A stretch of DNA of 38,842 nucleotides, taken from positions 1 through 38,842 of the forward strand of contig CAZYVH010000023.1 in the NCBI GenBank assembly GCA_964650905.1. Reading direction: 5' to 3'. Under the pieces are notes generated by a model. The model did not search any database. It was given only the letters and a program-made list of their open reading frames with translations, and was not told the DNA's origin. The translations under genes and the position numbers were made by a program. Of the stretch, positions 16,321 to 23,996 are shown piece after piece; position 1 is the first letter of the stretch; each line of letters begins with the position of its first letter. Source of the DNA: SZUA-36 sp964650905 (GTDB lineage Bacteria > Pseudomonadota > Gammaproteobacteria > Xanthomonadales > SZUA-36).

Positions 16321-17091
16321 ATGGCTGACGTGGCATTGAAAGACTGGCTGGAATTTGACGGGCGTCTTCTGCGTCTGCGTCTGGCACGTCCCAAGGCGAA
16401 CCTGGTCGATGACCGCATGATCAAAGCCCTGGATGCGGCACTTGACCGTTACCTCGACGCACCTGACCTCACATGCATATTACTGGACGCCGAAGGCCCT
16501 CATTTCAGCTTCGGTGCAAGTGTCGAGGAACACTTGCCCGAGCACTGCGCGGCGATGCTCGCCAGTCTGCATGGCCTGATTATCAAACTACTGGAAGCGC
16601 CGCTGCCAATCCTGGCGGCCGTACAGGGACACTGTCTCGGTGGCGGTCTGGAACTCGTCTGCGCCGCCAGCCAGATATTTGCCGGCAGCAATGCAAGTTT
16701 TGGCCAGCCTGAAATCAAGCTGGCGGTATTTGCACCCGCTGCTTCCTGCCTGCTGCCGGAACGTATCGGCCAGGTTCACGCGGAAGACCTGCTGTTGTCA
16801 GGCCGTAACGTGGATGCACAGGAGTCTCTGCAAATGGGCCTGGTCCAGCACGTCAGCGACAACCCTGAACAGGCAGCACTCGACTGGTTCAGACTGCATA
16901 TAGAACCACTGAGCGCCAGCTCGTTACGCTACGCCGTGCGTGCCGCGCGTCTTGACAGCCTGCCACGTATCAAGCAAAAGCTCGCCAGGGTGGAGCAGCT
17001 TTATATCAGTGAGCTGATGGCCAGCCACGATGCCCTGGAAGGACTAATGGCTTTTGTCGAAAAACGCAAACCTAACTGGGCCAACAACTAA
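16321..17091 (+). CDS. dch: cyclohexa-1,5-diene-1-carbonyl-CoA hydratase
   Basis: A 256-aa crotonase-type hydratase that adds water to the dienoyl-CoA product of benzoyl-CoA reductase, giving 6-hydroxycyclohex-1-ene-1-carbonyl-CoA. The oxyanion-hole regions are visible as HFSFGASVEEH and AVQGHCLGGGLELVCAASQ; FGQPEIKLAVFAPAAS follows. Length agrees with Dch. It sits between oah and bcrC with spacings of 2 and 13 bases, so it is translated with them. Assignment as Dch rather than a generic enoyl-CoA hydratase rests on similarity plus this position. Confidence 0.93.
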   Translation: MADVALKDWLEFDGRLLRLRLARPKANLVDDRMIKALDAALDRYLDAPDLTCILLDAEGPHFSFGASVEEHLPEHCAAMLASLHGLIIKLLEAPLPILAAVQGHCLGGGLELVCAASQIFAGSNASFGQPEIKLAVFAPAASCLLPERIGQVHAEDLLLSGRNVDAQESLQMGLVQHVSDNPEQAALDWFRLHIEPLSASSLRYAVRAARLDSLPRIKQKLARVEQLYISELMASHDALEGLMAFVEKRKPNWANN

Positions 17092-17104
17092 GGTAAAAGA
17101 AACC

Positions 17105-18265
17105 ATGTCAACAACAGAAATTATTGAACGCTGCCAGGCACTCTACGATGACCTGGACTTTTCCAGTGCACGCGCCTGGAAAGACGCCGACCCGAAACGC
17201 AAGGTCATCGGTTATATGCCGGTCTACGTACCACGTGAGATCATCCACGCTGCCGGCATGCTGCCACTTGGCATTCTCGGTGGCGGTGACCAACTGGAGG
17301 TCATACACGGCGATGCCTATTACCAGAGCTATATCTGCCGTATCCCCCGCTCCACTATTGAGCTGGGTCTGACCAAACGGCTTGATTTTGTCGATGGGAT
17401 GCTCTTCCCCAGCATTTGTGATGTCATCCGTAACCTCTCGGGTATGTGGAAACTGATGTTCCCGGATACCTATGTGCGTTATTTTGATGTACCGCAAAAT
17501 TACCAGGACGATATCGGTGGTGAATACTACATCGAAGAACTCAAGGAACTGCAAAGGGGCCTCGAAAAACTCGGCGGCGTCACCATCACGCCAGAGGCCC
17601 TGCGTGCGTCGACCGCGATTTATAACGAAAACCGCCGTCTCATCAACGCGGTTTACGACTTCCGCGCCCAGCAACCTTCGAAAGCGCCTTCAGTTGAAGT
17701 CTACCTGTTGATGCGCGCCGGTATGGTGCTGCCGGTCGAGGAGCATAACCAGATGCTGACAGATTACCTCGCAGCAGCAGCCGTTGAAGAACGGCCGGTG
17801 AGGGATAACTGCCGTATAGTCATCAACGGAGCGTTCTGCGAACAACCGCCACTGAACCTGATCCGTTCCATTGAAATGGCCGGTTGTTATATCGTTGACG
17901 ATGATTACATGCTGATCAACCGCTGGTTACTCAAAGATGTACCCTTGGAGGGTGACCCGCTCACCAACCTCGCATCCGCTTTCCTGCATGAATCCGCAGA
18001 TACAGCCGCCAAGTATTGCGAGCGTGCACAGGACGTTGGTGCCTACCTTTTATCAACCGTCAATAAATCAGCGGCTGAGGGTGTTATCTTCACGGCACCC
18101 AGCTTCTGCGACCCAGCGCTGTTGGAACGCCCGATGCTGGCAGATCGTATGGATGAGCACAATGTTCCCTACATTTCATTCAAGTATGCCGAGAACTCCG
18201 GTCAGATGCAGCCCATCCGTGAACAGGCCGGCACCTTTGCCGATTCGATCAAACTCTGGAGCTAG
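17105..18265 (+). CDS. bcrC: benzoyl-CoA reductase subunit C
   Basis: A 386-aa catalytic subunit of ATP-dependent (class I) benzoyl-CoA reductase, of the 2-hydroxyacyl-CoA dehydratase D-component family. With BcrB it holds the active-site iron-sulfur clusters and reduces the aromatic ring of benzoyl-CoA. Conserved cysteines appear in YICRIPRSTIELG, LFPSICDVIRNLSG and APSFCDPALLERP. The start is the ATG at 17105 (MSTTEIIERCQALYDDLDF); the frame is open a little further upstream inside dch. The gene order C-B-A-D is the one found in Thauera. Confidence 0.95.
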   Translation: MSTTEIIERCQALYDDLDFSSARAWKDADPKRKVIGYMPVYVPREIIHAAGMLPLGILGGGDQLEVIHGDAYYQSYICRIPRSTIELGLTKRLDFVDGMLFPSICDVIRNLSGMWKLMFPDTYVRYFDVPQNYQDDIGGEYYIEELKELQRGLEKLGGVTITPEALRASTAIYNENRRLINAVYDFRAQQPSKAPSVEVYLLMRAGMVLPVEEHNQMLTDYLAAAAVEERPVRDNCRIVINGAFCEQPPLNLIRSIEMAGCYIVDDDYMLINRWLLKDVPLEGDPLTNLASAFLHESADTAAKYCERAQDVGAYLLSTVNKSAAEGVIFTAPSFCDPALLERPMLADRMDEHNVPYISFKYAENSGQMQPIREQAGTFADSIKLWS

Positions 18266-18268
18266 CCA

Positions 18269-19561
18269 ATGAGTACCACACCTGCACAAGTCATTAAAGA
18301 TTCATCGATGCTGTTACAAAAATCGATGATCGCGGAGAATTACGACGCGCTCACCAGCACACAGGAGACCGGCAAAAAAATCTCGGCAACCTTTGTGCCG
18401 GGCAACCTGAACGAACTTGTGATGTGCTTTGACATGCTCAATAACCTGCCTGAGATCAATGCCATCAATAACGGCATGCGCAAGAAAAGCGGTGCGATGG
18501 TCATGCAGGCTGAAAAACAGGGTCATTCCGAGGATGTATGCACCTATGTCAAGGCGGATATCGGCTCGATGTCCAGGGGCAGTATCGCACCCAACGGCAA
18601 ACCCATGCCGCCACCGGATCTGTTGCTCTTATCCTATACCGGCTGTTTTACCTTCATGAAATGGTTCGAGCTTTTACGTCACGAATACGGTTGTGAGACG
18701 GCGATGTTACACGTGCCTTACGAAGGTGATGGTGTGATCACGCAGAACATGCGTGACTACGTGGTCAAGCAATTGAAGGAAAACGTGATCCCTGCCATGG
18801 AAAAGGTCAGCGGCGTCAAGTTCGACATCGACCGCCTGCGTGAAAACCTGCGTAACTCTGCCAGGGCAGAAGATGATTTTGTATGGGTACTGGAAAGTGC
18901 CAAGAACCGTCCCTCCCCCATCGATGCCTATTTCGGTGGTGTCTACTACATCGGCCCCATTTTTACCGCCTTCCGTGGCACCGGGAAAGCCGTCGACTAT
19001 TACAAGCTGCTGCGCAAGGAAATCGAACAACGGCTCAAGGAGGGCAAAGGACCGATCACCCCCGACGGTGACCTGAGCGATGAACGCTACCGTCTGGTCG
19101 TGGAAGGCCCACCCAACTGGACCAATTTCCGCGAATTCTGGAAGATGTTCTATGAAGACGGTGCGGTAGTGGTCGCCAGCACTTATACCAAGGTTGGCGG
19201 GGTCTATGACCTCGGCTTCCGGCACGACCCGGATAACCCGCTCGAAACCCTGGCCGATTACTGCCTGGGTTGTTATACCAATCGTAATCTTTCTCAGCGT
19301 GTCGGTATGCTCGAAAAATATGTCAACGAATACCATGCGGATGGCCTGCTGATCAATTCCATCAAGAGTTGTAACAGTTTTTCTGCCGGCCAATTGATGA
19401 TGATGAAGGAAGTTGAGAAACGCACCGGCAAGCCCGGGGCATTTATCGAGACCGACCTGGTTGATCCGCGTTATTTCTCAGCAGCCAATGTCAAGAACCG
19501 ACTGGAAAGTTACTTCCAGATGATTGAACAAAAACGCCAGGGTGCGCGTTCAGCAGCCTGA
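18269..19561 (+). CDS. bcrB: benzoyl-CoA reductase subunit B
   Basis: A 430-aa partner of BcrC in the ring-reducing module, same superfamily. Conserved cysteines are in SYTGCFTFMKWFELL, YCLGCYTNRNLSQR and NSIKSCNSFSAGQ. It contributes iron-sulfur cluster ligands and the benzoyl-CoA site. It starts 3 bases after bcrC stops. Length is near that of Thauera BcrB and no key segment is missing. Like the whole enzyme it will be highly oxygen sensitive. Confidence 0.95.
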   Translation: MSTTPAQVIKDSSMLLQKSMIAENYDALTSTQETGKKISATFVPGNLNELVMCFDMLNNLPEINAINNGMRKKSGAMVMQAEKQGHSEDVCTYVKADIGSMSRGSIAPNGKPMPPPDLLLLSYTGCFTFMKWFELLRHEYGCETAMLHVPYEGDGVITQNMRDYVVKQLKENVIPAMEKVSGVKFDIDRLRENLRNSARAEDDFVWVLESAKNRPSPIDAYFGGVYYIGPIFTAFRGTGKAVDYYKLLRKEIEQRLKEGKGPITPDGDLSDERYRLVVEGPPNWTNFREFWKMFYEDGAVVVASTYTKVGGVYDLGFRHDPDNPLETLADYCLGCYTNRNLSQRVGMLEKYVNEYHADGLLINSIKSCNSFSAGQLMMMKEVEKRTGKPGAFIETDLVDPRYFSAANVKNRLESYFQMIEQKRQGARSAA

Positions 19562-19583
19562 ATCCATAAGATAAGGAATGCAT

Positions 19584-20897
19584 ATGAAGTGTTTTATCGG
19601 AATTGACCTGGGGTCAACCACCACCAAAGCGGTGATGATGGATACCAGCGGCGATGTACTGGGCCGTGGCATCACCAATTCACGTTCGAACTATGACACC
19701 GCCAGCCAGGTTTCCAAGCTCGAGGCCGTGGTCAGCACGCGTCTGGAACTCAGCCGCCGGGCGCTGAAGAATGTTCCGGAAATGAAGGAAAGCGCCGATG
19801 AACTGGTCACTGCACTGGAACGCAACTTTCGACTCGAATTGTTCCTCAATCAACTCGATGACCTGCGATCGACCTGTTTTCACAACGCGGCAGACGTTCG
19901 CCATGCAGACATCAGCGAGGCACTGGCCAGCGCGCTCAGGGAAATCTTTAAGCGTATGCAAGATCAGCTTGTCGGCCTCTATGCTCCCGGTGTGGACCGC
20001 AAATCTGATTTCTTCCGTGACCTGGCCGGCTCTGTCTATATGAACAAAGCTGAAGAGGTCGCGGCTGAGGCCAGTCTGCCGTTTGACGTGCTGATCAACA
20101 TTTATGACAAGTCCATTATCGAGGTTGAGAACCGGCCACCGGACGAGGAACTGGAAGAAACCTTCCTGCGTGCATTGGACCGGGTTATGAACGAAATGAC
20201 GGACCTGCCCGTCAAGCAACAGTTTATCAGGGACCTGGTAAAGGAAACGCTGGCCATCGAACTGGAAGAAACCTATGTCGTGGGCACCGGTTATGGCCGT
20301 GTACGTCTGCCGTTTCCCAAAGAACACATCCGCTCGGAAATACTCTGTCATGGTCTGGGTGCCCACCTGATGTACCCCGCGACCCGCACCGTGCTGGACA
20401 TCGGTGGCCAGGATACCAAGGGTATCCAGGTTGACGACAAGGGAATTGTCGTCAATTTCCAGATGAACGACCGCTGTGCCGCGGGCTGCGGCCGTTATCT
20501 CGGTTATATTGCCGATGAGATGAATATCGGTCTGCATGAACTGGGACCCATCGCGATGGAAGCGACCAAGACAATACGTATCAATTCGACCTGCACGGTA
20601 TTTGCCGGTGCGGAATTACGCGACCGCCTGGCGCTGGGCGAAAGCCGTGCGGATATCCTGGCCGGTCTGCACCGTTCCATCGTGCTGCGGGCCATGTCCA
20701 TTATCTCAAGGTCGGGTGGCGTCACCTCCGAATTCACGTTCACCGGCGGCGTTGCCAAGAATGAAGCCGCCGTCAGGGAGTTGAAAAAGCTCGTGTTTGA
20801 AAACTATGGTGATGTAAAAATCAACATCGACCCCGATTCAATTTATACAGGTGCACTGGGCGCGGCCGAGTTCGCGCGCCGTGCCATGGAGGCATGA
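19584..20897 (+). CDS. bcrA: benzoyl-CoA reductase ATPase subunit A
   Basis: A 437-aa activator subunit of the ASKHA/BadF-BcrA ATPase family. It couples ATP hydrolysis to electron transfer toward BcrBC. Phosphate-binding motif GIDLGSTTTKAVMMD at the N-terminus, second nucleotide motif DIGGQDTKGI, and cluster cysteines in DRCAAGCGRYLG and NSTCTVFAGAEL; the [4Fe-4S] cluster bridges A and D. I use the second ATG (19584), 6 bases after AAGGA, not the one at 19578 that abuts it. The long form (about 440 aa) marks the Bcr subtype rather than the Bzd subtype. Confidence 0.95.
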   Translation: MKCFIGIDLGSTTTKAVMMDTSGDVLGRGITNSRSNYDTASQVSKLEAVVSTRLELSRRALKNVPEMKESADELVTALERNFRLELFLNQLDDLRSTCFHNAADVRHADISEALASALREIFKRMQDQLVGLYAPGVDRKSDFFRDLAGSVYMNKAEEVAAEASLPFDVLINIYDKSIIEVENRPPDEELEETFLRALDRVMNEMTDLPVKQQFIRDLVKETLAIELEETYVVGTGYGRVRLPFPKEHIRSEILCHGLGAHLMYPATRTVLDIGGQDTKGIQVDDKGIVVNFQMNDRCAAGCGRYLGYIADEMNIGLHELGPIAMEATKTIRINSTCTVFAGAELRDRLALGESRADILAGLHRSIVLRAMSIISRSGGVTSEFTFTGGVAKNEAAVRELKKLVFENYGDVKINIDPDSIYTGALGAAEFARRAMEA

Positions 20898-20898
20898 C

Positions 20899-21741
20899 AT
20901 GACCATCACAGCAGGCGTTGACCTGGGCACTGGCACGATCAAATTCGTACTTTTCAATACTGACACAGACAAGGTCGAGTGGCTGGCCCGGCGCGCGGAC
21001 CGCATCCGCCAGCGTGATCCCTTTGAACTGGCCGAAAAGGGCTACGACGACGTCCTGGCAAGTGCTGGTCTGACACGTAAAGACGTGCAGTATGTCGCAA
21101 CCACCGGTGACGGTGAAACGATCCCATTTCGAACCGGTCACTTCTACTCGATGACGACCCACGCGAGAGGGGCCATTTACCTGGAACCGGACGCCCGTGC
21201 GGTGCTGGACATTGGCGCCCTGCATGGTCGTGCTGTCAAGATGGATGAACACGGCAAGGTCCTCGGCTACCGCATGACCAGCCAGTGCGCATCAGGCTCG
21301 GGTCAGTTCCTGGAGAATATCTCACGTTACCTCGGTATTGCCCAGGATGAGATCGGTACACTCTCCAAACAGGCCGACGACCCGGAAGTCGTGTCCAGTA
21401 TCTGCGCCGTACTGGCAGAAACGGACGTCATCAATATGGTTTCACGGGGTATCACGGCTCCCAATATTCTCAAGGGTATCCACCTGTCCATGGCGGGCCG
21501 CCTGGCAAAACTGCTGCGCGTCATCAAGGTCAGGGAGGGTGTCACATTGGCGACCGGTGGCCTGGCGCTCGACGATGGTCTGATGGCAGCGCTCAATGAA
21601 TCGCTGGTCAAGCAAAAGATCAACGTCGAAGCGCGCAGTCACCCGGATTCAATTTTTGCCGGTGCCATCGGTGCGGCTTTATGGGGTGCCTTCAGATATG
21701 AAAAGCTCCAGCGCATGGAGTCTCTGGCAAAAGTTTCCTGA
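20899..21741 (+). CDS. bcrD: benzoyl-CoA reductase ATPase subunit D
   Basis: A 280-aa second ATPase subunit, ASKHA fold. Motifs are GVDLGTGTIKFVLFN at the N-terminus, AVLDIGALHGRAVKMDE, and cluster cysteines in SQCASGSGQFLE and SSICAVLAETDVIN. With BcrA it binds the bridging [4Fe-4S] cluster. The start is the ATG at 20899, with GGAGG at 20888-20892; it begins one base after the bcrA stop. It completes the four-subunit set C-B-A-D. Confidence 0.95.
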   Translation: MTITAGVDLGTGTIKFVLFNTDTDKVEWLARRADRIRQRDPFELAEKGYDDVLASAGLTRKDVQYVATTGDGETIPFRTGHFYSMTTHARGAIYLEPDARAVLDIGALHGRAVKMDEHGKVLGYRMTSQCASGSGQFLENISRYLGIAQDEIGTLSKQADDPEVVSSICAVLAETDVINMVSRGITAPNILKGIHLSMAGRLAKLLRVIKVREGVTLATGGLALDDGLMAALNESLVKQKINVEARSHPDSIFAGAIGAALWGAFRYEKLQRMESLAKVS

Positions 21742-21762
21742 CAACCAAAGGAGTAATAAAAC

Positions 21763-22008
21763 ATGGCATTAATGATTAAGGACAACTGCGAGGTCTGCGA
21801 TGCTTGCATCCTGGAGTGCCCCAATGAGGCCATTACAGAAGGTGACCCGTATGTTATCGATGCATTGCGTTGTACCGAGTGCGTCGGTGAACACGATGAA
21901 CCCCAATGCCAATTGGTTTGCCCGGTCGATGACTGCATCGTCGCCAACCCCGACTTTGTGGAAAGCCCGGAAGAATTGCAAATGAAATATGATTCCTTGC
22001 ACGACTGA
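21763..22008 (+). CDS. fdx: 2[4Fe-4S] ferredoxin, electron donor to benzoyl-CoA reductase
   Basis: An 81-aa ferredoxin with CEVCDACILECP and CTECVGEHDEPQCQLVCP. The second group has an eight-residue insertion between the second and third cysteines, the Allochromatium/Thauera-type loop that shifts cluster potentials very low. An acidic helical tail (PEELQMKYDSLHD) is also typical. AAGGAG precedes the ATG. Placed directly after bcrD, it is expected to carry electrons from KorAB to BcrABCD, and possibly to HcrABC. Confidence 0.95.
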   Translation: MALMIKDNCEVCDACILECPNEAITEGDPYVIDALRCTECVGEHDEPQCQLVCPVDDCIVANPDFVESPEELQMKYDSLHD

Positions 22009-22012
22009 GACG

Positions 22013-22477
22013 ATGACACAATTAAATATTATCGACGCCGCTACACTCGAAGCTGACTTACTCGAGCAGATCGTCAAACTCGACAGCGCCACCAACGGCA
22101 GCCGCAGAGAAGACTTTTTCACCAAACGTTTTGAGGCGCAAAAAAACCAGCCGCAGGCATTTATTTCCATCACTGCATACCAGGCAGACACACTGGTCGG
22201 CTTTATCGGTTGCCACCTGCTCAAGGGCGAATTTGGCAGCGATGAGCTGATCGCGGTACTCGACGCGATGGCAGTGGAACCCACCAGCCAGGGCCACGGT
22301 GTCGGTCATGAACTGCTGGCGGCCCTCATGACCGAGGTACGCAAACGCGGTGGCCGGGAACTACGCACCCAGGCAGTCTGGAATCAGCCTGAAATGCTCG
22401 ACTTTTTTGCCGATACGGGCTTTGCCATGGCGCCCAGGCTGATCCTGGAACGCTCAACACGCGATGTAAGATTCTAA
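22013..22477 (+). CDS. GNAT-family N-acetyltransferase (first of a tandem pair)
   Basis: A 154-aa protein with the GNAT acetyl-CoA site VEPTSQGHGVGHELLAAL (Q-x-x-G-x-G) and a C-terminal strand-helix unit (FFADTGFAMAPRLILER). The start is the ATG at 22013, 4 bases after the ferredoxin stop. It is related to the next gene, with similar N-terminal segments (IVKLDSATNGSRREDFFTKRF here). The substrate is not visible. In Rhodopseudomonas, GNAT enzymes touch aromatic catabolism by acetylating the benzoate-CoA ligase (Pat) or aminobenzoates (BadL). A regulatory role of that sort is possible, but this is inference. Confidence 0.85.
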   Translation: MTQLNIIDAATLEADLLEQIVKLDSATNGSRREDFFTKRFEAQKNQPQAFISITAYQADTLVGFIGCHLLKGEFGSDELIAVLDAMAVEPTSQGHGVGHELLAALMTEVRKRGGRELRTQAVWNQPEMLDFFADTGFAMAPRLILERSTRDVRF

Positions 22478-22489
22478 AGGAAACCCCCG

Positions 22490-23014
22490 ATGGCAACAGA
22501 ACATCCCAATACCACAAGTGCCGAGGCTGATTACAGCAACCCGACAGGTGATGACTTTGACGCCCTGTCACGTGACAAGGTGCTGATACGATCCCTGACC
22601 CCCGAAGACCTGGAAGCAGTGGTGAGGATCGACAGGAAGATCACCGGCCACGACCGGCGTGCCTTTTGTCAACGCAAGTTCCAGGAAGTCCTGTATGAAT
22701 CCGGACTGCGGATATCACTGATTGCAGAAATAGATGGTATGGTCGCAGGCTTCATGATGGCGCGTCTGGACTTCGGCGAATTTGGCCGCACCGCTTCCGA
22801 GGCCGTGATCGACACGCTCGGTGTATCAAAGGCGTACCGCTCGCAGAAAGTCGGCCATGCCCTGTTGTCGCAGTTGCTGGCAAACCTGGCATCGTTGCAA
22901 GTGGAATCGGTCCGCTCGGAAGTCGAATGGGACAATTTCGGCCTGCTGGGGTTTTTACAAAGTTGCGGTTTCAGACCTTCACAACGTTTGTCGCTGTCCT
23001 GCGCCCTCGATTGA
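22490..23014 (+). CDS. GNAT-family N-acetyltransferase (second of a tandem pair)
   Basis: A 174-aa GNAT protein with about 30 extra N-terminal residues that are polar and probably disordered. The core begins at VLIRSLTPEDLEAVVRIDRK; the acetyl-CoA loop is VSKAYRSQKVGHALLSQL and the end FLQSCGFRPSQRLSLSC. It starts 12 bases after the first GNAT gene. The two share the layout VRID...GHDRRAFCQRKF / VKLD...GSRREDFFTKRF and probably arose by duplication. The pair may act as a heterodimer or on two targets. No target can be named. Confidence 0.85.
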   Translation: MATEHPNTTSAEADYSNPTGDDFDALSRDKVLIRSLTPEDLEAVVRIDRKITGHDRRAFCQRKFQEVLYESGLRISLIAEIDGMVAGFMMARLDFGEFGRTASEAVIDTLGVSKAYRSQKVGHALLSQLLANLASLQVESVRSEVEWDNFGLLGFLQSCGFRPSQRLSLSCALD

Positions 23015-23070
23015 CCTCAATGGGTGCCTGACGCACACTGGCGAATATTTGCAGTCCCCCGGATTCAAGC

Positions 23071-23481
23071 ATGGCTTTTACCAGTCTACTCAAGATCAGG
23101 TTTGATGATGTCGACGGTGCCGGGATCGTCTACTATCCACAGTTTTTTCACCTCTGCCACAAAGCCTTTGAGGACTTCTTCGACGATGCCGCGAACATCT
23201 CTTATCCACAACTGATCAATGACAAACGGCGTGGTTTTCCGACGGTCGCCATCCATTCTGAATTCACTGCGCCATTACGTTATGGCGACATCGCGATGGT
23301 CACATTGGCGGTCAATAAAATTGGCAATAGCTCCGTGATGTTTGACTACCAGATCCGTCGCAAGCACGATTCTAAAATCTGTTTCTCAGCCCAGATAACA
23401 AAGGTATTTATGGACTTGGATAGCAATTGTGTTTTACCGATTCCTGAAGACATGCGAACGTTGTTGAACAATATTCTTTGA
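23071..23481 (+). CDS. 4HBT-family acyl-CoA thioesterase (hotdog fold)
   Basis: A 136-aa hotdog thioesterase. RFDDVDGAGIVYYPQFF carries the Asp and the surrounding signature of the 4-hydroxybenzoyl-CoA thioesterase (Pseudomonas type) and YbgC families. It cleaves an acyl- or aroyl-CoA to free acid and CoA. Placed directly before hcrC (the ATG of hcrC is 2 bases past this stop), it probably releases CoA from stalled aromatic thioesters such as 4-hydroxybenzoyl- or halobenzoyl-CoA. Thioesterases of that housekeeping kind are known beside benzoyl-CoA pathways. The exact substrate is inference. Confidence 0.88.
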   Translation: MAFTSLLKIRFDDVDGAGIVYYPQFFHLCHKAFEDFFDDAANISYPQLINDKRRGFPTVAIHSEFTAPLRYGDIAMVTLAVNKIGNSSVMFDYQIRRKHDSKICFSAQITKVFMDLDSNCVLPIPEDMRTLLNNIL

Positions 23482-23483
23482 CC

Positions 23484-23996
23484 ATGACACACCAGGAAAA
23501 AATTCAATTGAATCTGAAGGTCAACGACGAGACTTTCCAGGTACTGGTAAAACCGGCGCAAACCTTACTTGAACTGTTACGCGAGGACCTCAACCTGACC
23601 GGCACCAAGCATGGCTGTGAACTGGGTGAATGTGGCGCCTGCACCGTGTTGCTTGATGGCGTGCCGGTACTGGCCTGCCTGGTGCTGGCTGCCGAGTGCG
23701 ATGAGACCCGTATTGAGACCGTTGAAGGCCTGGCAAGTGATACCGGATTGCACCCCTTGCAACAGGCCTTTGCCGAGGGCGGTGGTCTGCAATGCGGCTA
23801 TTGCACTCCCGGTATGTTGATGACATCCAAGGCATTGCTGGAAAAACAACCCAGCCCGACACAAACTGACATCCGCGAAGCCATTTCAGGCAACCTCTGC
23901 CGTTGCACCGGCTACCAGCAGATCATCGAATCGGTCGAAGACGCCGCCGCCAGGATCAGGGATGGCGCTGAGAACAGCAGGGAATTCGATTCATGA
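23484..23996 (+). CDS. hcrC: 4-hydroxybenzoyl-CoA reductase gamma subunit, two [2Fe-2S]
   Basis: A 170-aa iron-sulfur subunit of the xanthine oxidase family. The plant-type cluster motif is GCELGECGACTVLLDG with a later LAC. The second cluster is CGYCTPGM with CRCTGYQ. The start is ATG 23484 rather than an in-frame TTG six bases earlier. It passes electrons between HcrB and the molybdenum subunit. The stop overlaps the hcrA start (ATGA). The order C-A-B differs from the A-B-C order I recall for Thauera. Confidence 0.94.
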   Translation: MTHQEKIQLNLKVNDETFQVLVKPAQTLLELLREDLNLTGTKHGCELGECGACTVLLDGVPVLACLVLAAECDETRIETVEGLASDTGLHPLQQAFAEGGGLQCGYCTPGMLMTSKALLEKQPSPTQTDIREAISGNLCRCTGYQQIIESVEDAAARIRDGAENSREFDS

